From the NCBI GenBank assembly GCA_036939755.1, contig JALLAZ010000334.1, positions 1 through 16,914 on the forward strand: a DNA stretch of 16,914 nt, written 5' to 3'. Both the position numbers and the translations under genes were made by a program. Positions 1 to 8,206 of the stretch are shown here, piece by piece. The notes beneath the pieces are model-generated. The model had not been told where the DNA came from and did not search any database. It was given only the letters and a program-made list of their open reading frames with translations. The stretch is from Stephanodiscus triporus (taxonomy: Eukaryota > Bacillariophyta > Thalassiosirophyceae > Thalassiosirales > Thalassiosiraceae). How positions within the stretch are numbered: the stretch's first letter is position 1; each line of letters begins with the position of its first letter.

Positions 1-690
1 CCAGTCGTGTATGTGACTGCCCTCTTTATCCACATAGGGACGGATGGGTACTGCAACAACAACGGTCAGGATACCTATGGTCAGGATTACCAACAGCCAT
101 TCAGTTCCAAACAGCAGACGTCAACGTTGTCTTATATGCTGCCAGACACCCAACGGTCCTCGGCCGTAGCGATCAAATACTCGGTCTCGGATAGCTGCTG
201 CACTCCACGCTCTGGAAAATCATCTGGTGGTAAGGGCAAGGGCCGCCAAAGTGCCGCAGGTACTTGTGGTAGCTCCCGGAGTGAAAGTACTTGTGGTAGC
301 TCCCGCCATACTCCCGCCATAGCAGGCATGGAACGAGATGCTTCTGACTTGCAGAACTTGCTCACAGGCGGAAAAGGCAAAAAAGGCATGGAAAGCCCGT
401 GTGCAGTGTGGATGGAGCAAGACAAAGAGTGGGTTCCAGGCATGGTGTGGGAATTCGTCCCGAAAGACAAGCGGACCCAGCGGAATCAGAGATTGGGCGG
501 TCCCAAGAGAACCCGTGGGGCTTATCGCTACAGCTTTTTTTCTCGCAGAACATGGCAAGATGCGCAATCGCGAAAGCGCAAGCTGTCTTCTACGGCGAGC
601 TTTAAATCTAAAATGCTTGCGGAGTACGTGGAACAGATCGACTACTTCAGCGAGGGCGACGACAGCGTGCTTTTCTTGCACGACAGCTGA
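1..690 (+). CDS. 3' end of an unidentified gene (partial at left edge)
   Basis: The reading frame is open from the first base of the window to a TGA at 688-690, about 229 codons, so the 5' part lies outside. I do not recognise the family. The first residues (VVYVTALFIHIG) are hydrophobic and could be the end of a membrane segment. A Ser/Gln/Asn-rich stretch follows, then a Gly-Lys-Ser linker with a 9-residue duplication (TCGSSRSES/TCGSSRHTP), a Trp-rich patch (AVWMEQDKEWVPGMVWEFVP), a strongly basic stretch and an acidic tail (EQIDYFSEGDDSVLFLHDS). The composition suits a cytoplasmic or disordered C-terminal tail. Antisense and +2 frames are also open here, so the frame choice rests on its length, its open left edge and the AATAAA signals downstream. 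An upstream intron cannot be excluded. Confidence 0.45.
   Translation, partial: PVVYVTALFIHIGTDGYCNNNGQDTYGQDYQQPFSSKQQTSTLSYMLPDTQRSSAVAIKYSVSDSCCTPRSGKSSGGKGKGRQSAAGTCGSSRSESTCGSSRHTPAIAGMERDASDLQNLLTGGKGKKGMESPCAVWMEQDKEWVPGMVWEFVPKDKRTQRNQRLGGPKRTRGAYRYSFFSRRTWQDAQSRKRKLSSTASFKSKMLAEYVEQIDYFSEGDDSVLFLHDS
260..305 (+). repeat. In-frame tandem duplication, 19-bp core at 27-bp spacing
   Basis: The 19-mer GTACTTGTGGTAGCTCCCG occurs at 260-278 and again at 287-305. The 27-bp offset keeps the frame of the left-edge gene and yields a duplicated 9-residue Thr-Cys-Gly-Ser-Ser-Arg unit. Confidence 0.85.
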
Positions 691-756
691 GAACCATTCA
701 GGTACAGTCCCGAACAGCTTGGAAACAATTCGGGCACGGGACGTTTCATCCAACAG

Positions 757-851
757 AATAAAAAATCTTATGTCAAACTGTTATGATGTACGATACGTTC
801 TGTAGTAGATTTGCTTCCGATCGTATCTGATGATCTCACCAAGCCAATAAA
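757..851 (+). terminator. Candidate poly(A) signals of the left-edge gene
   Basis: AATAAA hexamers lie at 757-762 and 846-851, about 67 and 156 nt after the TGA at 690. Either could direct cleavage of the plus-strand transcript before it meets the convergent gene. Confidence 0.4.
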
Positions 852-954
852 AACATGCAACAGCCTCGCTGTTTTTCAGACTTACAATAGTCATGATATT
901 GAATGTGTCAAAGAAGCTCCAGATTTAATACTTGTCGGAAATGTATTTACACTG

Positions 955-960
955 TTTATT
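955..960 (-). terminator. Candidate poly(A) signal of the glycosyltransferase-like gene
   Basis: TTTATT on the plus strand reads AATAAA on the minus strand, 16 nt past the TAG stop of the minus-strand gene. With 846-851 on the other strand, the two convergent transcripts could end back-to-back with little overlap. Confidence 0.45.
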
Positions 961-975
961 TCACACATGAAAAAG

Positions 976-2544
976 CTATTCTCCAGCCAGTTTTCCCAAT
1001 ATTGACTGCGTTGCATTTTTGCAACTATGACCCCCGGTACATTGCCCCTTCAAATTGTCCAGAGCGATTTCTTGCATTCGTTCTAGAATGATGGACCGCG
1101 CATATCGAACGTCCTCGTTCGACACTGACAACAAACGCGATAGAGCGATCCAAAAATTGTCCTGCTGGAAAAATTGTTTGATAAAGTTTTGGTTCTTCGC
1201 AATGTGACTGAAGCCATTCCTCTTGTCGAATTCCCTGCGGCCAGTTATCACATTGCTCATCCCAGCTGAGGTGGTGGTCCGTGCACGGACTGCACCAGGC
1301 TGTAGCTCTTTGAGTTGTGAAACGCATCCCACTTCTATGCCATCACTCTTTTTTTTGCATTTTCTTATCTTTTTAGATATCTCATCGTGTCTCAGATGAT
1401 TGATTCCTAAAGCGGTGTTTATGGATTCTCTATTCGCCCCATATCCATAACCAAACGTCAAACCAGGTGTAGAGCAGCCTTTCTCTGAGTAATAGACAAG
1501 GTACCCTTCCGGAAAGGTTTGATTGGCTGCTATGATTTCTGGTGCTTCGGGAAATGGACTGAGAGGATGCCACTCGAGTCTCGATTCAATGCACCACAAC
1601 CGCCATAGGTCGTAAGTTTTATTGCTGTTGTCAACCATCAAATTCTTGCGTGCTTCTGCTTGGATCGTCTCAATGTAATGAATGTTCACGCCGTCATCTG
1701 AATCTAACCTCGTTTCAAGTAGCACCGCACCAGCCGCTGAACGCTCGTAGGCTTCTTCCGCGAGCGATAAGTTGCCATTCCACACAGGAGCAGTGGTATT
1801 ATCCATCCGCAAGAACGATTCGAATGGAAGTTTAGGCATGGGCCTTCCGAATCCTTCTGGATTGTTATTGCTTCCGATGAGAATGAAATTCGGCCTCCCT
1901 TCCAACAGTCGTTGCAACCTATCCACTATTAACGGATGCAAGTCTGGATCGGAGCGGATGATCCACAAAAAATTGCCGTTTGTTTGTGACAACATGCTGG
2001 GAAGGCAAAATGCCTCGAACAGGGCAAGGCGAGCGAGCCCTAATTCAAGCAGACGAGATTGATGTTGCATGAAACGCGTTTGGACTACATGAACTAGTTC
2101 CGAAAATTGTAACTCGATTGACTTCTCGGGGTCGATGGCAGGTTGTCGGAGGTATCTATAATGGATTAATCCAGGATCAATGCCATCGTTCTCGACGGCG
2201 TCGTCAAGTTGCTCCTTCGGGTCCTGTTCTTGTTGGGGTAGTTTCTCGGACTTGTCCTCTCCAAGCCGTCGGATGGTCTCATTCTTAACCAGGCCCTCAT
2301 GCGCATCCAGTCGCATGTAAACTATGCAGCAACACAACGATATGGTTACAATCCATGCCGAAAATGGAACACGGCGCCATGACGACCTTAACTTGAGAAA
2401 TTTGTTATCCCGGGATTTGGTGGGTGTCCCAGGATCTGGAGGAGGATAAGGTGCCGTTTCATCTATCGAAGCGAAGGAAGAGGAGGGAGTGGTCCCTACC
2501 GACAATAATCGACCGCCCGAGCGTCTGGATGGACCGAAGTTCAT
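976..2544 (-). CDS. Type II membrane glycosyltransferase-like protein (putative rhamnosyl transferase family)
   Basis: One uninterrupted frame of 522 codons runs from ATG (2542-2544) to TAG (976-978). Residues 1-59 are a basic, Ser/Pro-rich cytosolic tail. Residues 60-77 are a single hydrophobic segment (VPFSAWIVTISLCCCIVYM), followed by an acidic, charged stem to about 125. The luminal part carries motifs I associate with Pfam 'putative rhamnosyl transferase' (PF11316): TRFMQHQSRLLELGLARL near 156-173, LPSMLSQTNGNFLWIIRSD near 181-199, and the acidic LDSDDG at 280-285, a plausible DxD-type metal/nucleotide-sugar site. Six N-glycosylation sequons (near 88, 249, 258, 308, 341, 510) fit a Golgi lumen location. 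Family recognition is from memory of motifs; donor and acceptor sugars cannot be inferred, and 'rhamnosyl' is only the family label. Confidence 0.7.
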   Translation of the reverse strand: MNFGPSRRSGGRLLSVGTTPSSSFASIDETAPYPPPDPGTPTKSRDNKFLKLRSSWRRVPFSAWIVTISLCCCIVYMRLDAHEGLVKNETIRRLGEDKSEKLPQQEQDPKEQLDDAVENDGIDPGLIHYRYLRQPAIDPEKSIELQFSELVHVVQTRFMQHQSRLLELGLARLALFEAFCLPSMLSQTNGNFLWIIRSDPDLHPLIVDRLQRLLEGRPNFILIGSNNNPEGFGRPMPKLPFESFLRMDNTTAPVWNGNLSLAEEAYERSAAGAVLLETRLDSDDGVNIHYIETIQAEARKNLMVDNSNKTYDLWRLWCIESRLEWHPLSPFPEAPEIIAANQTFPEGYLVYYSEKGCSTPGLTFGYGYGANRESINTALGINHLRHDEISKKIRKCKKKSDGIEVGCVSQLKELQPGAVRARTTTSAGMSNVITGRREFDKRNGFSHIAKNQNFIKQFFQQDNFWIALSRLLSVSNEDVRYARSIILERMQEIALDNLKGQCTGGHSCKNATQSILGKLAGE

Positions 2545-2846
2545 CTTTCTTGCTCAATAGAGTAACGTAGTATCGTAGTAAAAGAGAGGTTAGGTTTTAC
2601 TTTGTGTATGGTACCAATTTACATATCTTGTATTTGTAACGGCTGACACGTTTTAGCACCTATCGAGAGAAAAAATTCTTGGCGAGGTGACGGTTGTTGC
2701 GCCCGTCCGTGGTGCTTCGGAGGAAACACATCGCGTCGTACAGTGGAGATACATATCTTCTATTGAAGATAGTAGTAGCAGAACGTACGTAGAGATAGTA
2801 CGATAGTGCATCGTTGTGCTCACACACACTCAACACCGCATAGACC
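2545..2846. promoter_or_regulatory. Divergent intergenic region between the glycosyltransferase-like and methyltransferase genes
   Basis: About 300 bp separate the two divergent start codons. The region holds no convincing gene. It contains a short hairpin (TATCTTC-TATT-GAAGATA, 2754-2771), a short CA-rich stretch near 2817-2830, and mixed AT-rich and GC-rich blocks. It presumably carries both core promoters; no clear TATA element could be assigned. Confidence 0.35.
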
Positions 2847-3322
2847 ATGAGGGAGGAGAGCGATTCGCGCCTTATGCAAGGACCGCAACGCCATCAATCC
2901 GAGGGGTTCCACTGCGGCGAATCGATCGAAAGGGAGAATGGGATCGCCTACGTGAGTGAGTGAGTTTCCACTCTCGGCGAATCGATTTTCCCACAGTTCG
3001 CCGCCGACGGAATGGCGAGAACGCTAAATTGCCTCCCCCTCCCCTCCCCTCCCCCAAAAAGTCTTTCGTTGCAATCTGCCCCCCGGCCCACTCGATGATG
3101 ACACGAAGGCGAAGACTACATTAGAATTTCGTTGCCGGGGTCCGTCGTGCGGCGCCCTCGAGGCGGAGGAGGACGCCGCCGTATTGGACGAGGAGGATCG
3201 CGCCGTCGTAGACCCGAACTTCTTCGATCCGGGGTACTCCATGGCGGGATCGACGGGCTTCAAGGTGAGTTCCCCCCGCATACATTTATTCTTTGCCGCC
3301 CCCGTTCATTCGCCGGGCGATG

Positions 3323-3359
<37 letters not shown>

Positions 3360-4130
3360 CCCCCCGATGACACAAATCTCAAAGGCGTTTCGTTTCGTTC
3401 GGCGTCCCGTTCCACGCCCGCCACCCAGGTCTGGTCGGGATCGAGATTCGCGATCGAGTCTCTGGCGTGGCCACGCGACGACGATTGCGCGAGGCTGCGC
3501 GACGTACAGCGTCGTCTGCGATCCGGCGCGAACGTGATCGAGCTCGGATCGGGGGTGGGAGTCGTCGGGACCTACCTGGGCGCGTGCGGGTCCAACGTGC
3601 TTACGACCGACCTCCCGACTTTGGTGGAGGAGGCCATCAACGTCAACCTCGCTCGCAACGGCAGGATCGCGCCTCCTCCCTCGAGCGACGGCGGAAGTTC
3701 GTGTCCCGGCTGGCTCGGGATGGACGGCACGAGGATCGGGAACGGCTGGGTCGCCGCCGCCCCGCTCGATTGGACGAGATCCCTGGAAGGGCAGCTGACC
3801 CCGGAAGCGGCGTCCTCCGTCGATCTCGTGGTGGCCAGCGACGTCGTCTTCCTCACGTCCATGCTGAAAGCGCTCCTCGACACGGTCGACTCGATATTCG
3901 AAGCATCGTCGACCAACGGTCCGTCGTTCGTGCTGTGCTTCCAACGGAGGGACGCCGCTGATGACGACTGCGCGACGTTCACGACGGCGACGGGAGTAAT
4001 CGATGCGGCGAAACGACGGGGTTGGAGCGTCGATTGTCTGGCGTGGCGACCGTTGACCGTAAGGAAGGAGACGAACGGGATCGTCTTGGACGACGAGAGC
4101 GAGGTGTTCGTGTTTGAGATCATGCCGTGA
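2847..4130 (+). CDS. Family-16 (METTL21/FAM86-type) protein methyltransferase, spliced
   Basis: Proposed exons are 2847-2951 (tentative), 3061-3264 and 3429-4130, all joined in phase 0 to give 336 residues. The last junction is solid: STGFK, then GTGAGT, then CCACCCAG, then VWSGSRFAIESLAW, which restores the usual Methyltransf_16 (PF10294) entry into the fold. The SAM-binding motif VIELGSGVGVVG lies near 139-150, the post-I acidic motif TTDLP near 162-166, APLDW near 214-218, and DLVVASDVVF near 235-244. Members of this family methylate lysines on non-histone proteins; no substrate can be read here. The usual DxxY motif appears as DVVF. The first exon rests only on a GTGAGT donor and an open frame. 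If it is wrong, the first in-frame ATG in exon 2 is at 3241, which would give a shorter protein that keeps the SAM-binding core. Confidence 0.65.
2952..3060 (+). other. Tentative intron 1 of the methyltransferase gene
   Basis: The donor is GTGAGTGAGTGAG at 2952, with TAC as the last complete codon before it. The 3' part is an extreme pyrimidine tract (CCTCCCC repeats, 3031-3055) ending in AAAAAG. An in-frame TAA at 3025 shows that the exon 2 frame cannot extend further upstream without splicing. Other acceptors (2996, 3123) are possible. Confidence 0.35.
3265..3428 (+). other. Intron 2 of the methyltransferase gene
   Basis: Donor AAG|GTGAGT at 3265 and acceptor CCACCCAG|GTC at 3428, phase 0, 164 nt. 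It contains the GA microsatellite. Splicing joins two frames that together give an uninterrupted methyltransferase N-terminus. Confidence 0.75.
3329..3356 (+). repeat. (GA)14 microsatellite
   Basis: Fourteen perfect GA dinucleotides lie inside intron 2 of the methyltransferase gene. They read as Arg-Glu repeats in one frame, which would be an artefact if the intron is retained in a gene model. Confidence 0.95.
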
Positions 4131-4199
4131 TCATGTCCCCTAAAAAAGAAAATAAGCGTTCGATATCGCTACATTCTTGGTCGTATCTTAAGACTTGGA

Positions 4200-4205
4200 A
4201 TTAAA
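4200..4205 (+). terminator. Candidate poly(A) signal of the methyltransferase gene
   Basis: ATTAAA lies 70 nt after the TGA at 4128-4130, in AT-rich sequence that contrasts with the GC-rich coding exon. Confidence 0.35.
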
Positions 4206-5098
4206 TCTCCAAGAGATTCGGATCAATCCTTTCTTGACAAGATATTTGGTAATGGTCATGACATAAATCTAACATTTTGATCAGAGCACACTAAGCTACC
4301 TAAAGCACATTCCTTATGAGACATCATTATTAGCTAATCATTATGTTGCTGTGTTTGCTTTGTTTATGCGCAAATGCACTTCAATTGCAGAGGGCAGCGA
4401 ATTGAAGTATGTCAAACACGTGCTGTTTTTGCTTGCATGTGCCCCACTACCGCTGGTCAATGGGGGTGTGGGCCATGACAATGAAGAGTCAACGGAATTC
4501 AATTCTGATGTGAATGTTGATACGTCCAGAACACCTTTGAGTTATATGGCATTGTCTACAATACATGGGTTCTGTGCCAGTGTGCAGTGAGATAGTGCTG
4601 CTGTGAACATCGAGCTTGCATAGGACACCCCCCATTGTCACCACATTTCCAGTAAGAACCACATTCTTGCTCTTGGAGGGAAAGCCTGATCAAAGATGAT
4701 GGTGAGCTGAATGATATCATTATGGGAAGGTTTTAGTGCATGGTGTCGATGTTCAAAATTAGTGTAGGGTGATTACTAGGCTAAGAAGGAATAAGGCTGC
4801 TTCAGTAGATCTGAAGGTCACCAATGTGAGTGCCAAAAGCATGTCAGCAACTAGCCAATGGCTTAGAGCTGCATTAACTATGATGACTATACAGTGTAAC
4901 CTCTCTCTCTAAGGCATGGTGGCAGAGCTTAGTGTCCCTTTATATCTTCTCTCTTTTCAAAGTGGACAAAGGCACTGCTCTGTCTGCCAGCCACAACTCC
5001 CCCAGATCAAAGAAGTCCGGCATTGCTAGACCCACTGGTCAGCTCCATCATGTCAAAGACAAGCATCCTATGTAGAGTTTTGCTCATTGTGAGCAGGG

Positions 5099-5111
5099 GG
5101 TGGTATCAACA
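5099..5111 (+). repeat. GGTGGTATCAACA repeat, copy 1
   Basis: This 13-mer recurs exactly at 6240-6252 in the same orientation, each copy preceded by a G-rich few bases. TGGTATCA can pair with a tRNA 3' end of the TGATACCA type, as in primer-binding sites of some LTR elements, but no polyprotein was found near it. Confidence 0.5.
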
Positions 5112-5190
5112 AGTCAATGGTAATTATGGAGGCATTTTTGTTACCTTGGTGGAGACCTTTGGCACAAAAATGTTTAAAGCTTGCGGCTTC

Positions 5191-5221
5191 AGCAAGAGCA
5201 AGGCAGTCTCTTGCTCTTGCT
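5191..5221. repeat. Perfect 12-bp inverted repeat with 7-nt loop
   Basis: AGCAAGAGCAAG (5191-5202) is followed by a 7-nt loop and its exact reverse complement CTTGCTCTTGCT (5210-5221), then a T run. It lies in the gene-poor interval. Confidence 0.9.
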
Positions 5222-6012
5222 TTTTGTAAGCACCACAGGCATGTCTATCAAATGAAGACCAATGAGGCTATATGGGTGCAGGGGGCAGAGATTTAGAGGT
5301 GGTCATGGTGGAGCTTAATCATTTGCTTCTTGTTGGCCCCCATTGCAATAATAGAGACACTGGATCTTCCACAGATCAGAGGCCACTTCTTATCATAGTT
5401 CAAAAAACTCTTGCTTGGCATGGAGCCAATATGCCAATCCACATCCACAATATGATGAAGCAGCAAACCTCTTTTTGGCCCTTGGTGCAAAAGATAGACA
5501 ATATTATCTGCACACTAAGTAGTGTGTCTTGATTAAGTACGCAACAGCACAATGAGAGCACAACGATGGTGGATGTGACAGTGATAGTAGCATTCAGCAG
5601 ATATTTTCTCATAACAAAGATTATCTACAAAAGGGAGCCAAACTGGATGATTCCAACAAAGGAACTCTTCCTCAAATACAACCCCATGTCCAATTGAAGC
5701 TAGCTGGCTGTGGATGGATGCCGACAAGGACAATTACATTATCACCCTGAGGAAAGCACCCATCACCATCGGTATACTGCCCAAATGCTAAGAGAGGTTT
5801 TAACATCTTCTGCACATAGTTGTGGTTGCATTTTGAGAGATAGAGATTTTTTGCAAGCACCTCGTAGGAAAATAATCAACCTGGTGCATTTTATCAGGTA
5901 CGATACTTTGAAATTCCATCTACCTTCCACAACTCTGTGTAGGTACATATACCAGTGACTTGCTTTCAGCAAGCTGTGCACTTAAGCAATAATACCCAAT
6001 ATCATAGCGTTA

Positions 6013-6048
6013 TATCAGGCCTCAAGCTGAGTCCCTGAGGCCCTGATA
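6013..6048. repeat. Imperfect 12/13-bp inverted repeat
   Basis: TATCAGGCCTCA (6013-6024) pairs with TGAGGCCCTGATA (6036-6048) with one bulged base; the loop is 11 nt. It lies in the gene-poor interval. Confidence 0.9.
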
Positions 6049-6239
6049 ACTTGTGGGTGCATGCAATTCTAAGCGGGTTAGGTCGGGAATCTCTCCCCTC
6101 GAACATCATTCATTTGCCCTAGGTCCTGGCTATTACCTTGCCAACTGCCGGCCACTTGTTGCGGTTCCAGCCAACCTAATGGTGGGATTGGATGAGAGGC
6201 AGCAATTAATCATTATTTCTGCACCCTCAGCTTGCACAG

Positions 6240-6252
6240 GGTGGTATCAACA
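6240..6252 (+). repeat. GGTGGTATCAACA repeat, copy 2
   Basis: Exact second copy of the 13-mer at 5099-5111, 1141 bp downstream in the same orientation, here followed by GGTAACAG. Confidence 0.5.
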
Positions 6253-7050
6253 GGTAACAGAGGGGTGCTATGTCTGGTGACAGCTCCAAGGTTTCACACT
6301 GCTGGGTCAAATGGTCAAGCAAATCACAGGCATGCTGAGAAGTCAGGTGGGTCTCCGGAGGGCAGCCTATCAGGCACAATGACAATGGAGGCTTCTCCGT
6401 TCCACAATGCATGGCATCTTGACCTCATCTGGGCCAGCTAAGAGCCATAATGCGCTGCTTGAATGTGTCTTGTTTCAAGTGGCTGGCAGGCTCGGCACCG
6501 CTCACAATATAATCTGGAGCTGGAGCGAGGATACCAGGGGGACATCGGGGACGGACATGGCGCACCAAGACATGGACCTCGGAAGGAGGACAAAGTCCCC
6601 AGCCATGAAAGAGGTGATGCAGGAGAAGTTAGTGCGGGTGCGACCGAGCTCGAGCGTCGCTGGGAACTACCCAGGTAGGCGCGTGTCCTGATGTCAGACC
6701 TCCAGACACCGGGCGCCGGCGGAGGAGGCTTGAGGCCACTTCGGAAAAGGGTCTGCATCTAATATGTCACGACCTTCGCAATTTTTGATGTCAACGGTCA
6801 AACGCGTGGCACGTGAAAAAAGAGTGGATTATCATCAATCTACTTCCAGTATCTGTCATCCGGGGAAAAAATATAAGATGGGCACGAGATGTCAACGAGG
6901 GCGCGAAAATATCGACGGGTGAGGATGAGCTTTTTTTTATTCTTAGTTGGCGCAGAGGCGGATGGGAACGTCGATTTCTCTAGGGAGTCAGATAAAGGTC
7001 GTCAACCGCCCACGGTGGGGGTCTCTCCGTCTCTTCCTTTCTTTGTTTTT

Positions 7051-7056
7051 TTTAAT
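7051..7056 (-). terminator. Candidate poly(A) signal of the eS27 gene
   Basis: TTTAAT on the plus strand reads ATTAAA on the minus strand, about 10 nt after the TAA stop. A canonical AATAAA (plus-strand TTTATT at 6936-6941) lies about 125 nt after the stop and is an alternative. Confidence 0.35.
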
Positions 7057-7066
7057 ATCGCGAACG

Positions 7067-7315
7067 TTAGTCGACCTTCTTTCTGTAACTGCACCCCTCG
7101 GTGAGTCTAGCCCGACCCCCCGTTGGTTGGCACAGCATGACGTTGCAGCTGCCGCAGAGCACGACCGACTGGGCGTGGCTGAAGACGGTCGTGATCTGGA
7201 AGCACCCGGGGCACTTGATGTCCATGAAGAAGCTATTCGGGCTCTGGACGAGGCGCTTGAGCTTGTGGGTTCTGGCCTCTAGTTCGGGGGAGGGATGAAG
7301 GAGATCGACGGGCAT
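7067..7315 (-). CDS. RPS27: 40S ribosomal protein S27 (eS27)
   Basis: The 82-codon product is a component of the small cytosolic ribosomal subunit. It matches the eS27 family from end to end: the start [14 protein letters not shown], the core [36 protein letters not shown], and the end [19 protein letters not shown]. The zinc site is C-x2-C-x15-C-x2-C (Cys 35, 38, 54, 57), all intact. Family members are usually 82-86 residues, so this is full length and intronless within the coding part. I start at the ATG at 7313-7315 (ACAAG-ATG context) because it coincides with the family N-terminus. The frame remains open upstream to 7738, but that extension is Pro/Ser-rich and unlike eS27. It is divergent to the NCBP3-type gene. 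Confidence 0.95.
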   Translation of the reverse strand: MPVDLLHPSPELEARTHKLKRLVQSPNSFFMDIKCPGCFQITTVFSHAQSVVLCGSCNVMLCQPTGGRARLTEGCSYRKKVD

Positions 7316-8206
7316 CTTGTAATTTTTTAGCGTGAAATCTGAGGGTGGATGAGGGGCGGGGACGGGGGTGGTGGTGGTGGGGTCAGTGAGACTCGCGCGC
7401 GTAAAAAAAAACGAGAAGAAGGACCGAAAAAAAAAAGTGGCCGCCGCGAGTAGAAAAGGCAATAACGTCGGCGGAGAGAGAAACAGAGGACGGACGAAAA
7501 TGACGAGGAGGGCAAGCGAGCCGTCGTCACGCCTTCGTCGTACGCCTCGCGACCCTTCCGAGAACCCTACAGCCACGGGGGGGGGGGGGGTAGGGCAACC
7601 ATGGGGGAGGCGGGAGCTGGTGACAACACACGGCCATGATGGCGAGCCGCACGGGATCGGCGAGCTTTCCCCCCCCGTCCCGGTCGGCCGCACGACGACG
7701 CGTCCCGAGCGCGCCGGATGGGATCCGGAAACCCCCACGACCTCACCCCCCCCCCCCTCCTCCTCCTCGATTATTCGTCGTTATACGCACGTCCTCCCCT
7801 CCCCCCGACATCATCTGTTTTCCAACGCGGCCATATCGGTCGGTCGAGAGAAACAACACACACCTTGCGGAAAAAGAGGCGCAGAAGTAAGACTTCGAGC
7901 GAGGGTGGAGCGACGAGGGAAGAGAGATGGATGAAAGGCACCGACAGCATAAAAAAGGTAGGGCAAATCTGATGCCGTCCGGCACACGTGGGAATCGTAC
8001 GAAAAATCGAATGGAGGATCATGTTTCCAAGTAAAGGAGTAAAGGTAAACTCGCGCCCCCTCTATCGGGAGTGTCCGGGCGGGGACGTGATACTCGTTCC
8101 CGCCAAACATTTTTAGGGGGGGGGGGCCGCAAACGCGAGTACGAGACTACCTACCTACCTAGATAGGAGTACCATACTTTTCCGCTTCTTTCAACGCACA
8201 GCGACG
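7316..8206. promoter_or_regulatory. Divergent promoter/5' UTR region between eS27 and the NCBP3-type gene
   Basis: About 890 bp lie between two divergent start codons. No gene is convincing here; several long frames exist on both strands because of the biased composition. Prominent features are a run of 14 G (7577-7590), 12 C (7746-7757), 11 G (8116-8126), two A runs near 7403-7437 and a CTAC repeat (8147-8159). Promoters and leaders of both genes must lie here, but I cannot place transcription starts. Confidence 0.5.

Larger units (their letters stand above)
4131..6930. other. Gene-poor interval, no recognisable gene
   Basis: About 2.8 kb lie between the methyltransferase stop and the 3' end of the eS27 gene. 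Open frames are all short (under about 110 codons), on both strands, and none matches a family I know. The sequence is closer to balanced base composition than the GC-rich genes flanking it. It contains a perfect 12-bp hairpin (5191-5221), a near-perfect 12/13-bp hairpin (6013-6048) and two copies of GGTGGTATCAACA (5099, 6240). Probable 3' UTR of the methyltransferase gene occupies the first ~100 nt (ATTAAA at 4200-4205). A decayed retroelement is possible but not shown; short non-coding RNAs cannot be excluded. Confidence 0.5.

Noticed and set aside
220..753. 177-codon antisense frame over the left-edge gene
   Set aside because: No family motif; Arg/His/Pro/Cys-rich shadow composition, and plus-strand AATAAA signals support the other strand.
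3132..3428. Reading the methyltransferase through the GA repeat without splicing (RERERERE segment)
   Set aside because: The Arg-rich translation has no conserved content, whereas a GT-AG intron joins a better frame directly to VWSGSRF.
3306..3944. 212-codon antisense frame over the methyltransferase exon
   Set aside because: Arg/Gly/Asp-rich shadow of a GC-rich exon; the plus strand carries clear SAM-binding motifs.
4351..4590. 79-codon frame after the methyltransferase gene
   Set aside because: Hydrophobic start could mimic a signal peptide, but there is no family match, no clear context, and many similar-sized chance frames occur in this interval.
5272..5981. Several overlapping 60-86-codon frames on both strands
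   Set aside because: I looked for reverse transcriptase, integrase and Gag motifs and saw none; frames are broken and mutually overlapping.
6438..6758. 106-codon minus-strand frame rich in Pro and Ser
   Set aside because: No motif, no splice or poly(A) support, composition typical of a chance frame.
7316..7738. 141-codon N-terminal extension of eS27
   Set aside because: The family starts at [11 protein letters not shown]; upstream translation is Pro/Ser/Phe-rich low complexity from homopolymer DNA.
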